A stretch of DNA of 64,000 nt from Hymenobacter ruricola (lineage in GTDB: Bacteria > Bacteroidota > Bacteroidia > Cytophagales > Hymenobacteraceae), in NCBI RefSeq assembly GCF_015694525.1, contig NZ_JADQDM010000024.1, positions 1 to 64,000 on the forward strand, written 5' to 3'. Of this stretch, positions 1 to 8,688 are shown piece after piece. The translations under genes and the position numbers were made by a program. How positions within the stretch are numbered: position 1 is the first letter of the stretch; each line of letters starts with the position of its first letter. The notes beneath the pieces were generated by a model. The model made no database searches, was not told where the DNA came from, and worked only from the letters and a program-made list of their open reading frames with translations.

Positions 1-83
1 CGCCGCAACGGGGGGGGCGCGCGAACCCTCCCCCCCCCCACCCTCTTCCCTTCCCCCCCCGCCCTAACCTCCCTCCCCCGGCC
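1..83. other. low-complexity G/C homopolymer edge
   Basis: The first bases are runs of G and C with little else, unlike the rest of the window, and no reading frame of interest is present. The stretch resembles poor-quality sequence at a contig end rather than biological sequence. It directly precedes a fragment of a palindromic repeat, where hairpin-related sequencing trouble is plausible (inference). Confidence 0.5.
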
Positions 84-97
84 CTCTGCATGACGTT
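84..97. repeat. fragment of type A palindromic repeat (right-arm end)
   Basis: The bases ctctgcatgacgtt are identical to the outer end of the right arm of the type A elements at 17241-17338 and 42012-42119. The rest of the element would lie in the corrupted-looking sequence to its left. At only 14 bases the match is suggestive, not decisive. Confidence 0.4.
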
Positions 98-111
98 GCT
101 TTGATTTGTTT

Positions 112-1404
112 TTACTCGTTTTCTGGTCCGGCAATCACAATCTGCATATTCTCTGGCAACAGGTACGCCTGCGCCAGCGTGCGCAGCGTTTCGGCATTAG
201 TGGCCTCGGTTTGCTGCACGAATTCGGTGTAATAGTCAGCGGGCAACTCCAGAAACACCAACGTTTTGTACTTGTCGCACTGCTCAAAAACGGTGGATAG
301 TTCGTTGGCAAACTTGCCCAGCAGGTAATTTTTCACTGTTTCCAACTCGTCGGCCGGAATCAGTTCTTCCTGCAGGCGGCGCAGCTCCATCTCAATTTCG
401 CGCACGGCAAAGTCGGCGCTTTCGCCCTTCACGTCGGTGCCGATGACGAGCGAGGTGCCTGCCTCGCGCGGGGCCACGCTGGCGTAGATACCATAGGTCA
501 GGCCCTTGTCCTCGCGGATGTTACGCATCAGCCGCGAGCCAAAATAGCCGCCCAGCACGTTGGCCAGCAACTTCAGGCGGTGGGTATCGGGGTGCGTGGG
601 GCTGGGCCACAAGCGGCCCATCCGGATGGACGCCTGCAGGCTGCCCGCCACTGGCACACGCTCGACGTGAGACGGTGGGATGGATACGTCAATTTCTAGT
701 CCATACTGCTGTTCGGGCCTTTGCGTTGCGCCCATTGGCTCCGCGCCAAAAGCAGAAGCCACCAGCTCACGCTCCGCTGCTACATCGCCGCACAAAAACA
801 GCTCGGCGTTGGCCAGGGCGTAGGCTTGCTGGTGGAAGGCCCGAGCTTCTTCGGCCGTCAGTGCCTGGTACTCGTCGGCGTTAAATGGCCGGCCGTAGGC
901 GGTTTCGGCCCCAAAAAGCAATTCATTGAACCGCTCCGAAGCCAGGAAGCTGGTTTTCTGGCGCTCCACGCGCACGTTCTGGACGGTGCGGGTTTTGAGC
1001 TGGTCCAGCTCGCTGGCCGGGAAGGCCGGGTTTTGCAGCACGTCCAGCACCAGCGGCAGCAGGGCGGGCAGGTGCCGCGTGAGGCAGTAAAGCGTGAGCG
1101 TGGAGCGGTCAAATCCCGCGTCACATTCTAGCGAAGCGCCGTAAAAGGCCACTTCGTCGGCAATTCGGCGGGCGGTGCGGGTAGTGGTGCCCTCCAGTAG
1201 CATGCGCGCCGTGAGCGTGGCCAGGCCGGGGCGGGGCTCCACGGTTTTGCCGGCCCGGAACACGGCCTGCAGGCGCACCACGGGCTGGGCATCGTTGGCC
1301 AGCACGTGCAGGCGGGCGCCGCTGGGCAGGGAAAGAACGTCGGCGGCGGGCAGCGTTACGCGGGCCAGCGGCTGAACGGGAGGGGCGACGGTGCGGTCGA
1401 GCAT
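112..1404 (-). CDS. M16-family peptidase homologue, non-catalytic
   Basis: This 430-residue protein has the fold signature of an insulinase/M16 unit: an N-terminal half with RAGKTVEPRPGLATLTARML, a middle region resembling the mitochondrial processing peptidase core, and GSRLMRNIREDKGLTYGIYA in the second half. The zinc motif HxxEH expected near residues 55-60 is replaced by LTARMLLEGT, so it should be catalytically dead. In Bacteroidota such inactive halves usually pair with an active M16 protein encoded next door, which would lie outside the window. There is no signal peptide in this frame, so the cellular location is unclear. The gene lies upstream of porV on the same strand, separated by a perfect palindrome. 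Confidence 0.85.
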   Translation of the reverse strand: MLDRTVAPPVQPLARVTLPAADVLSLPSGARLHVLANDAQPVVRLQAVFRAGKTVEPRPGLATLTARMLLEGTTTRTARRIADEVAFYGASLECDAGFDRSTLTLYCLTRHLPALLPLVLDVLQNPAFPASELDQLKTRTVQNVRVERQKTSFLASERFNELLFGAETAYGRPFNADEYQALTAEEARAFHQQAYALANAELFLCGDVAAERELVASAFGAEPMGATQRPEQQYGLEIDVSIPPSHVERVPVAGSLQASIRMGRLWPSPTHPDTHRLKLLANVLGGYFGSRLMRNIREDKGLTYGIYASVAPREAGTSLVIGTDVKGESADFAVREIEMELRRLQEELIPADELETVKNYLLGKFANELSTVFEQCDKYKTLVFLELPADYYTEFVQQTEATNAETLRTLAQAYLLPENMQIVIAGPENE

Positions 1405-1449
1405 AAAGAGCAGTGGTTGATTTCAGAGGGGAGGAAGCGAATGGAAAAA

Positions 1450-1563
1450 GAACGTCATGCTGAGCGCAGCCGAAGCAGCTCGCGTGTAGCAGCAACCCTT
1501 TCGTTTTCACGATTGAATTACTGTTGCACGCGAGCTGCTTCGGCTGCGCTCAGCATGACGTTC
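1450..1563. repeat. type A palindromic repeat A1 (perfect 37-bp arms)
   Basis: The left arm 1450-1486 and the right arm 1527-1563 are perfect inverted copies over 37 bp around a 40-nt loop. The ends read GAACGTCATGCTGAGCG...CGCTCAGCATGACGTTC. It lies between the M16 homologue and porV, both on the minus strand, and could form a strong hairpin in mRNA. Confidence 0.9.
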
Positions 1564-1583
1564 TGGGGTGGCAGTCCGTCGGC

Positions 1584-2807
1584 TTAGTTCGTGGGGAGCT
1601 CGCCGCTGGTGCCGCCGGCACCGTTTTCGTCAAACGCGTCGGAGAGCTTGTTCAGGTTGAAGTGCAGCGACACCCGAATGGTTTGGGCCAGCGGGTTGTT
1701 TTGCGAGTTGTTGCCGGTGGGCACCAGGTAGGTGCCGTCGATGCCGAACACCTGGTAGCGCACGCCCAGGCCCAGGCTCAGGTATTGGCGGTCGCCCTTG
1801 TCGGGGGCTTCATAAAAGTAGCCGCCGCGGGCGTACAACAAGTCGTTGTAGTTGTATTCGAGGCCGGCCGAGAGGTTGATTTCCCGGATTTCTTCGCTGG
1901 TGCCGCCCGGCGCGTCGCTGAACGACGAGAACATGGCGCCCACAATGGACTGGTTGTTGCGCTGCGTGTTGGCGGCCACAATCGAGGGCGTGTTCGACGC
2001 CACACCGTTTTCGTAGTACGGCGAGGGCACCAGCAGCTTGCTGGCGTCTAGGGCTATCGTGATTTTGTTGTACTGGTCTATTTCGCGGGTAATGGCCGTG
2101 CCGAGCTTCAGCGTGGTGGGCAGGAAGCTGGGCTCCGTCGCTTTGACGTAGGTCATCTTGTTGCCGATGTTGGAGATGGCGCCGCCAAAGGCCAGGTTGT
2201 AGAGGCCCGTGCCGATGGTGAGGTCCTTGGAATAGTACGCGCCCAGGTCCACGGCCGCCGAGTTACCCGGCTCTGAACTGTTGTTGTTGATGGCCCCGAT
2301 GAGGTTGGAATGGATGTAGCGCGCCGAAATGCCCACGCCGAAATTATCGGTCAGTTGCAGGCCGTACGACACCGAAACGGCGTACTCCTTGGGGTTGAAG
2401 GAGCCGTTGGGCAGGTTGTTGCCGGTGCGGTAGTCGATGTTGCCCAAATCGAAGTACATCAGCGAGGCGCCGAAGGCCGAGCGCGTGCCCACTTTGCCGT
2501 AGCCCGAGAGGTAGGACAGGCTCATGTCGTCGGTGATGTTGCGCAGCCAGGGCGAATACGACACCGACGCCGCGTACTTGTAGGGCACAAAGCCCAGCTT
2601 GCCGGGGTTGAAGTAGGCCGCGTTGGCGTCGGGCGAGGTGGCCACGCCCGCTTCGCCCATGCCCGAGGCGCGCGCATCGGGGCTGAGGGTGAGAATGGGC
2701 ACCGCCGTGGTGATGGTGTGCTGCTGGCCCTGGGCCTGAACCGAAGCGGCCGAAGCCAGCAAGCCGGCTACCAGCGCCCAGCGCGAACATGAAACGAGTG
2801 AATGCAT
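1584..2807 (-). CDS. porV: type IX secretion outer-membrane protein PorV
   Basis: This predicted outer-membrane beta-barrel of 407 residues belongs to the PorV/LptO branch of the FadL-like fold. The signal peptide MHSLVSCSRWALVAGLLASA ends near AQGQ, followed by the PorV hallmark TAVPILTLSPDARASGMGEA and repeated amphipathic strands with aromatic residues. In the T9SS, PorV shuttles cargo from the SprA translocon to the PorU attachment complex (family knowledge). The next gene on the same strand, upstream, is porU with only about 50 bp between, an arrangement seen widely in Bacteroidota. A start at 2828 would add seven residues; I prefer 2807 because it gives a clean signal peptide. Confidence 0.95.
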   Translation of the reverse strand: MHSLVSCSRWALVAGLLASAASVQAQGQQHTITTAVPILTLSPDARASGMGEAGVATSPDANAAYFNPGKLGFVPYKYAASVSYSPWLRNITDDMSLSYLSGYGKVGTRSAFGASLMYFDLGNIDYRTGNNLPNGSFNPKEYAVSVSYGLQLTDNFGVGISARYIHSNLIGAINNNSSEPGNSAAVDLGAYYSKDLTIGTGLYNLAFGGAISNIGNKMTYVKATEPSFLPTTLKLGTAITREIDQYNKITIALDASKLLVPSPYYENGVASNTPSIVAANTQRNNQSIVGAMFSSFSDAPGGTSEEIREINLSAGLEYNYNDLLYARGGYFYEAPDKGDRQYLSLGLGVRYQVFGIDGTYLVPTGNNSQNNPLAQTIRVSLHFNLNKLSDAFDENGAGGTSGELPTN

Positions 2808-2861
2808 AGAGGTGGGTGAGGAGGCCATTCGCGGCCCGGGCGCAAATAAAAGCGGATTAGG

Positions 2862-5800
2862 TTAATTCAGGATGACGAGCTTTTCGTATTTCGAGGCCAC
2901 GGTGCCCTTGTTCTGCGAGCGCACGCTGAGGCGGTACACGTACACGCCACGGGCCAGCTGGTCGTCGAACTCGTCGCGGCCGTTCCACTTGATGGTCTTG
3001 TTGTGCGACTCGGTGCTGGGCACCGTGGCCGTGAGCGTGCGCACCAGCCGGCCCGCCACCGTGAAAATCTGCACCTGCACGTCCAGCTCGTCGGGCTCGC
3101 CGCCGGCCTGGTTGTGGTCGAAGATGAACGTAGTACTGGTAGCAAACGGATTGGGGTAGTTCAGCACGTGGTCCAGGGCCAGCTTTTCGTCGGTGGCCAC
3201 CACGAACTCAATCTCTTTTTCCGACGAGTTGTTGTAGGTGTCCCAGGCTTTCACGCGCAGCGTGTGCGGCCCGTTGGCCAGTCCTTTGAACAGGTTCGTG
3301 ACCTGGCCCCGCCGGAAATTGCCCACGCTCGACACGAAGCTCTCGTTGAGCACCAGCAGCTTGGAATCGTCGTGGTCAACAACGGCCGTGATGTCGTGGC
3401 CAATGCCCGCCCCCGTGGTGTTGATGCCGCTGGAGTCGCTCAGCTGGGCCAGCAGCGTGGTGTTGGGCCCGGTGAGGCCGCCAAACACAAACTTGTCGTT
3501 GTCCATGAACAGCGTGATTACCGGCGGAATGGAGTCCTGCGGGGCGTTGAGCGAAGCGCCGCCCACCTGCTTCAACTGGTAGCCGTGCGCGTCGACGGTG
3601 TGCGTGGGGTCGGAGGCGTAGAGGCTGATTTTGCCCAGCCCCAGGTTGTAGTTGATGTCCTTGGGCACCACAAACGTCAGGCTGAACTCGCCGTTCACCA
3701 CGTTGGCCTGGCCGCCATAAATCACGCTTTCCTGCACCTCTATATCGCGCGGCTTATCCTCCGGCGTGGTGGGCGTTTCCTCGTCGCCGAGGGTTTTCAC
3801 CATGGTCGGCTTGTCGTAGATGGTGACCTGCGCCCGGCCCGTGAAGCCGGTGTTGGGCGCGCCGCCATTCAGCACCCGGCCGTGCACCCGCACGCGGGAC
3901 AGGGCCTGCAGCGCCGGGGCCGGCGTCCACACGCCCGCCACCCGCTCGTTCACGCTGTCGAGCACCACCGTCTGGCGGGGGTAGGCCAGGGTCATGCTGG
4001 GGTCGGCCAGCAGGGTATAGTTGCGGTTGTTGAGGTCGGACCCATTTGCGCGGTGAAAGTCGTTCTTGCTTAGCATCACCACCGTGCCGATGGCGGGCAT
4101 CTGGCTGTTGAGGGGTTGCAACACCCGCCGGAAATAGGCATCGTTCAGGCCTGCGTTCTGGCCCGCATCTACCACGCGCGTGGTGGTGAAAAGGCCCACC
4201 GCCCCGCCCGTGGCATTGTCGGTGAGCACCTGCTCGCCGGCCGAGGTAAAGTCGGGATTGTCGAAGGTGCTGAAATCGCAGGTGCCCGTGGTGAAGAACG
4301 TCAGGTTGTTGGCGTTGCGCAACGCCATCACCGACGCATTGGTCAGAATCTGCTCATCGGCCCAGCCCTTCGGCCCGCCGTGACCCAGGTAGTTGACAAT
4401 CAAAGAGCCTTGCTCCACCGATTGGTCGATGGCACGGTTGGCAGCCGTCGAGCGCTGCCCGGCCGCCACGGCCTGCTGCGGATACAAGTCGAGGTACACC
4501 TTGTGCACGTTGTAGGCCGGCGCCGTGGTCTGCACAATGTTGGCAATGTTATCGGAGCCCCGCGTGTCGTCTACAAACAAGCTACGCTCACCGTCGTCCG
4601 ACACCAGCGAAATGCGGTTGCGCCACTTGCCATAGGCCGCCGTGGCGTCGTAGCTGATGATTTTGTCCACCAGCTGCCGGGCCTGGGTCACGTCGGTTGA
4701 CTTGCCCGACGGCAGGCGCACCGGCAGGCGGCCCACGCCAATGTCGAGCAGCTCATTGCTCGACCCTTCCACCCATTCGCCTTCGTTGTCGTCGAGCAGG
4801 GCGTAATAGTCGTCCGAAGAATAGCTGGGTATACCATAGAACGGCGTCAGCGACTCGCGCGACTCGTAGGTGGGCACGTAGTTCTGGTTGAAGTTGTCGA
4901 AGTCGGCGCTGGCGCGGAAAGGCACCCGGCTGCTTTTCCACCAGTCCGGTTCAAAGTTGGCGTCGTTGTAGGGGTCCGACTTGTAGTCGAACGACGCATC
5001 GCCGAACAGCAGCAATTGCAGCTGCCGGCCGGCGGGGGCCCGGTCGTAGAGCTGCTTCACGAAGTCGCGAATGGCCGTCACGTCCTGCCCGCCCGAGCCG
5101 TATTCGTTGTAAACCTGGGTGGTGGTCACCACCACGGAGCGCAGGCCGTCGTGGGAGGTGCGGTGGTTGGCAAGGCGCTGGGCCTGGGCGTAAAACACCG
5201 GATGCGTCACAATAACCAGGTCGACCAGCGCGGCCGGGTTGCTGTTGATGGCGTGCAGGTTCTGGTTGTCAACGCGGCCGAACCGCCGCACTTTGCCGAA
5301 GTTATTGGTAAGCTGAAAAGCTACAAATTCCCGAAATGTGTCGGACGGCGCTACGAAGCTGTTGCTGCCATCGAGGGCGCGGGCCACGGGCCGCCGCGGG
5401 TCAGTCACGTCCCACACGGTGGCGCCGGCAGCATTGGCCAGCTGGTACTGGTTGAGATGTCCGGGCCCGATGTTGCTCAACGAACGGAATTCCAGCGGCT
5501 TATCCGTCAGCCGGAGTTGGCGCATGGCGTTAATTTCCAGGTAGTCGAGGTAGCCGTTGGCGCTGGGGTCGCCGCTGGAGAAGGTGAGCCCCACCGTGAG
5601 CGAAGTACCCGGATTGGGCAGGTACAACTGTCGGGTGGCCGTGGTTTCGACGGCAATGGGAAAAAATGCCTGGGGCACCAATGCCCTGAGCGGCTCGGTG
5701 CCCAGGCTGGTGTTGTTGAGCGTGAGCTGAAACGCGCTGCCTGCCGCCGAGCTGGCCAGCAGCGACGACGTGACTTGTACCGGCGCGTTGCTTACCAGGT

Positions 5801-6860
5801 CGGGAATGTTGTCGAACGTGAAGTTTTGCTGGCCACCGCTGCGAAAACCCTCGCCCACCCAGTTGCGCCCCGAGTGCATGAGGCTAATCAGGTCGTGCTC
5901 GTAGAAGTCGCGGTAGGTAAACGAATTGATGAGCACGGGAGTAGCACCGGCCGCCGGCGGGGCCACCGGCTCAACCCGCCGGCCCGGCTGGTTGTCCACG
6001 GTCACGAAATAGTAAGCCGTGTCGGTATAAATGTTGTTGCGGTGCCGGAACACGGCGCCGTCAGCCGCCCAGGTGTGCGGGCCGGGCGAGTAAAACAGGA
6101 AGTATTCGTTGTTGTCGAGCGTGTTGTCGGGGTTGCCCACAAACTGAATGTTGTTTTCGGTCAGGTCGTCGGGACGCGGCACGGCGCTGGCCTGGGGCAG
6201 AATGCCCATGGCGTTGCCGTAGAGGTGCAGGTTCTTGGGGTTGATGTTCCCGGAAATGCCCAAGTCGGCCAGGGCGGCCTTGTCGAGCTTGTAGACGCCG
6301 CTTTCGGCCACGCCCAGCTTGTACCAGTCGCCGGTGCGCAGCACCGATTGGGTGGCGTAGACGTGGGCGGCCGTGGCCGTGCCGCGCGCGGCCGCAGCGC
6401 TGCCCGGCGCGTAGCGGTAGTCGAACGACACCAGGCGCTCGGGCTGGCCGGTCTGGGGGTTGCGGCGGGCCGGGCGCAGGCTCAGGTACGTCACCGTGCG
6501 CTTCATCTCGGTGCCGGAGCTCAGCTGTGGGTCGGGGCCGGCGGGCAGCTTGCCGGCGTCAAACAGCTGAGCGTCAGCGGCGGAAAACGGCTCGTACACC
6601 AGGTTCAGCAACTCGCCCTGGGCCACGGCGCCGCCCGTCAGGCGCACGGTGTACCAGCCCACCTGCTCGTTCAATACCGGCTGGGCTTCGGCGTAGGTGG
6701 GCACTTTTTTCTTGCGGGTGCCGGGGCCGGGCACCTCGGCGTAGCCGCCCCACTTGATGGTGCCGTGGGTGGTGAGAAGGCCGCCCGACTGCGCGCGGGC
6801 CGGCCGGGCCGCTCCCACTATCAACCCCGCAAAAGCAATGAAGAGAAAAGAAAGACGCAT
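2862..6860 (-). CDS. porU: type IX secretion sortase PorU
   Basis: This large exported protein of 1332 residues carries a gingipain-like C25 peptidase domain in its middle. It removes the C-terminal signal of T9SS cargo and attaches the cargo to the surface glycolipid (family knowledge). The putative catalytic His is H827 in NYLGHGGPKGW and the Cys is C861 in FFTTGTCDFSTFDNP. An upstream nucleophile-elbow-like strand LLLFGDASFDY is also visible. The C-terminus has LNYPNPFATSTTFIFDH, a FlgD/CTD-like beta domain. I chose the start at 6860 because MRLSFLFIAFAGLIVGAARP is a good signal peptide; the frame is open a further 20 residues upstream. Its neighbour porV encodes its direct partner. Confidence 0.95.
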   Translation of the reverse strand: MRLSFLFIAFAGLIVGAARPARAQSGGLLTTHGTIKWGGYAEVPGPGTRKKKVPTYAEAQPVLNEQVGWYTVRLTGGAVAQGELLNLVYEPFSAADAQLFDAGKLPAGPDPQLSSGTEMKRTVTYLSLRPARRNPQTGQPERLVSFDYRYAPGSAAAARGTATAAHVYATQSVLRTGDWYKLGVAESGVYKLDKAALADLGISGNINPKNLHLYGNAMGILPQASAVPRPDDLTENNIQFVGNPDNTLDNNEYFLFYSPGPHTWAADGAVFRHRNNIYTDTAYYFVTVDNQPGRRVEPVAPPAAGATPVLINSFTYRDFYEHDLISLMHSGRNWVGEGFRSGGQQNFTFDNIPDLVSNAPVQVTSSLLASSAAGSAFQLTLNNTSLGTEPLRALVPQAFFPIAVETTATRQLYLPNPGTSLTVGLTFSSGDPSANGYLDYLEINAMRQLRLTDKPLEFRSLSNIGPGHLNQYQLANAAGATVWDVTDPRRPVARALDGSNSFVAPSDTFREFVAFQLTNNFGKVRRFGRVDNQNLHAINSNPAALVDLVIVTHPVFYAQAQRLANHRTSHDGLRSVVVTTTQVYNEYGSGGQDVTAIRDFVKQLYDRAPAGRQLQLLLFGDASFDYKSDPYNDANFEPDWWKSSRVPFRASADFDNFNQNYVPTYESRESLTPFYGIPSYSSDDYYALLDDNEGEWVEGSSNELLDIGVGRLPVRLPSGKSTDVTQARQLVDKIISYDATAAYGKWRNRISLVSDDGERSLFVDDTRGSDNIANIVQTTAPAYNVHKVYLDLYPQQAVAAGQRSTAANRAIDQSVEQGSLIVNYLGHGGPKGWADEQILTNASVMALRNANNLTFFTTGTCDFSTFDNPDFTSAGEQVLTDNATGGAVGLFTTTRVVDAGQNAGLNDAYFRRVLQPLNSQMPAIGTVVMLSKNDFHRANGSDLNNRNYTLLADPSMTLAYPRQTVVLDSVNERVAGVWTPAPALQALSRVRVHGRVLNGGAPNTGFTGRAQVTIYDKPTMVKTLGDEETPTTPEDKPRDIEVQESVIYGGQANVVNGEFSLTFVVPKDINYNLGLGKISLYASDPTHTVDAHGYQLKQVGGASLNAPQDSIPPVITLFMDNDKFVFGGLTGPNTTLLAQLSDSSGINTTGAGIGHDITAVVDHDDSKLLVLNESFVSSVGNFRRGQVTNLFKGLANGPHTLRVKAWDTYNNSSEKEIEFVVATDEKLALDHVLNYPNPFATSTTFIFDHNQAGGEPDELDVQVQIFTVAGRLVRTLTATVPSTESHNKTIKWNGRDEFDDQLARGVYVYRLSVRSQNKGTVASKYEKLVILN

Positions 6861-7005
6861 ACACGCTATGTTTTTAATACCTGCCTTGCTGCACGGGCCC
6901 ACCGGGGGTGGCCCTCGCAACAGCGCGGCCGGGCGTCAGGTTCACCTGGCAACCCCATCCTAACAACCAAATACTCTATTTATTGCAACGCCAGCCGCGA
7001 ATATG

Positions 7006-7719
7006 TCAGCGGGCCGCCGTTTTGGGCACCGAAAGCAGCACGTAGAGCAGCACCACCAACGGCACGGCCGCCGCGCGCAACGCCAGCAATAATCCTGCCG
7101 CCAACAGCAAAAACAAAAAACGACGCCGGTTATCGGCCCAGCGCAGGGTCTTAAACTTCAGGGCAAACAGCGGCAGCTCGGCTACCAGCAGCCCCGACAG
7201 CAGCACCGTGAGGCCCAACAGTACCAGCGGATTAAGAACGAAAGCTTTCAGCCCAAACTGGTCGTGGGCCAGAATAAGCGGCAGCGAGGCCACCACCAGC
7301 GTACACGCCGGCGTGGGCAGCCCAATGAAGGACGTCGTCTGCCGGGTGTCGTTGTTGAACTTGGCCAGGCGCAGGGCCGAGAAGATGGTGACCAGAAAAC
7401 CGAAGTAGGGCATCCAAACCCAGTTCGACATCGGCTCCGTGCCGCTGCCAAATAGCACATGCCCGGCCAGCAGATGAGCCAGAATAGCCCCCGGCACCAC
7501 GCCAAACGACACCATGTCGGCCAGCGAGTCCAGGTCTTTTCCAATAGCCGACGACACGCGCAGAGCCCGGGCCAGCAGGCCGTCGGCAAAGTCGGCGGCG
7601 GCGGCGGCGGCCACAAACCAAGCGCCGTTTTCGAGCCGGCCGGCAAAAATCTCCGTCAGCGCCAGGCAGCCGCACAGCAGGTTGAGGCAGGTCACGGCGT
7701 TGGGCAGGTGTCTTTTCAT
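7006..7719 (-). CDS. pssA: CDP-diacylglycerol-serine O-phosphatidyltransferase
   Basis: This integral membrane enzyme (237 residues) makes phosphatidylserine from CDP-diacylglycerol and serine, the precursor of phosphatidylethanolamine. The CDP-alcohol phosphatidyltransferase motif DGxxAR(x8)Gx3Dx3D is intact as DGLLARALRVSSAIGKDLDS followed by LAD. It has six or more hydrophobic segments and an N-terminal MKRHLPNAVTCLNLLCGCLA typical of the family. It lies in the porV/porU strand group but is separated from porU by about 145 bp. Its start codon lies inside the left arm of a palindromic repeat. Confidence 0.92.
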   Translation of the reverse strand: MKRHLPNAVTCLNLLCGCLALTEIFAGRLENGAWFVAAAAAADFADGLLARALRVSSAIGKDLDSLADMVSFGVVPGAILAHLLAGHVLFGSGTEPMSNWVWMPYFGFLVTIFSALRLAKFNNDTRQTTSFIGLPTPACTLVVASLPLILAHDQFGLKAFVLNPLVLLGLTVLLSGLLVAELPLFALKFKTLRWADNRRRFLFLLLAAGLLLALRAAAVPLVVLLYVLLSVPKTAAR

Positions 7720-7839
7720 TTAACAATTATCAATTAGCATTTAACATTTTATCGGCTCCACTTATCTCCCTCAACAGCTACTGGGCGCGCACTCAACGTT
7801 CGCCCGGGCTGTTAAATGATAATAGCGAGCCGTTAAATG
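7717..7839. repeat. type F imperfect palindrome between pssA and MBL gene
   Basis: The left arm 7717-7746 and the right arm 7810-7839 both read CATTTAAC...CATTTAACA-type sequence in inverted orientation, with mismatches in the middle of the arms. The left end overlaps the pssA start codon and the right end overlaps the stop codon of the hydrolase gene. The element is AT-rich, in contrast with its surroundings. Confidence 0.65.
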
Positions 7840-8474
7840 AGGAAGGGATTGGCGCGGCGCTCCTCGCCGATGGTGGTGGCCGGGCCGTGGCCGGGGTACA
7901 CCACGGTATCGTCGGGCAGGGTCAGGAGCTCGGTGGCAATGCTGTGCAGCAGCTCGGCGTGGTTGCCGCCCGGCAAATCGGTGCGCCCGATGCTGCGCTG
8001 AAACAGCACGTCGCCGCCAATGACGGTGGCCGTGGGCGCGTGGTAGAACACCACGTGCCCCGGCGCATGGCCCGGCGTGAAGCGCACCTCCAGCGCGGTT
8101 TCGCCGAAGCGCACGGGCTGGCCGGCCACCAGCTCGCCGGTGGGCTCGGCCGGCTGGTACTGCGGAAAGCCATAGTTGGTGGCGTAGGTGGGCACGGCGC
8201 GCAGGGTGGGCACGTCGAGGCGGTGCACCAGGAAGGGCGTGCCCGGCCAGGTGCTCAGCACAAACTGGCTGCCGAGCACGTGGTCGATGTGCGAGTGGGT
8301 GTTCAGCAGCAGCGCTACTTGCAAGTCGTTGGTTTCGATGTACTCTTTTAAGGCACGCTGCTCGGCAGGCGCGTAGCAGCCGGCGTCCACGATGGCCACT
8401 TGCCGGGTGGCCTCGTCAATCAGCAGGTAGGTATTTTCGGAGAAAGCATTGAACGTGAAACCGGCGACCGTCAT
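7833..8474 (-). CDS. MBL-fold metallo-hydrolase (glyoxalase II-like)
   Basis: The 213-residue soluble protein has the metallo-beta-lactamase metal motif HxHxDH at residues 60-65 (THSHIDH), a second His in FTPGHAPGHVVFYH, an Asp in GGDVLF and a final His in YPGHGPATTIGEE. This layout and length match small glyoxalase II-like or YcbL-type hydrolases in Bacteroidota. They probably hydrolyse thioesters, but the substrate cannot be read from sequence. There is no signal peptide. It is transcribed towards pssA, with the type F palindrome in between. Confidence 0.88.
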   Translation of the reverse strand: MTVAGFTFNAFSENTYLLIDEATRQVAIVDAGCYAPAEQRALKEYIETNDLQVALLLNTHSHIDHVLGSQFVLSTWPGTPFLVHRLDVPTLRAVPTYATNYGFPQYQPAEPTGELVAGQPVRFGETALEVRFTPGHAPGHVVFYHAPTATVIGGDVLFQRSIGRTDLPGGNHAELLHSIATELLTLPDDTVVYPGHGPATTIGEERRANPFLI

Positions 8475-8537
8475 ACAAAACCAAAATGTCTGAGCAATGC
8501 GGAAAGGTACGGCGCTTCGCTTAATGAGGAGTAAACT

Positions 8538-8650
8538 CGCCCTGTCATCCTGAGCGCAGCGAAGGACCTTCTCACGCCAGCGCCGTCTGAATTTATTGCA
8601 AATTATTCAGGGGTAATGAGGTCCTTCGCTCCGCTCAGGATGACAGGGCG
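8538..8650. repeat. type A palindromic repeat A2
   Basis: The left arm 8538-8570 and the right arm near 8619-8650 are inverted copies with a few mismatches; the ends read CGCCCTGTCATCCTGAGCG. It sits in the divergent gap between the MBL hydrolase and the FAD oxidoreductase. This is the TCATCCTGAG variant of the type A arm. Confidence 0.85.
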
Positions 8651-8688
8651 GGTTCCTTGTTAAAGTAAGTCTCATTACCTTGCCGGCC

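Noticed and set aside
5016..7154. Plus-strand 712-residue ORF opposite porU
   Set aside because: It is a mirror frame of a GC-rich gene, its composition is rich in Gly, Ala, Val and His, and it has no recognisable domain.
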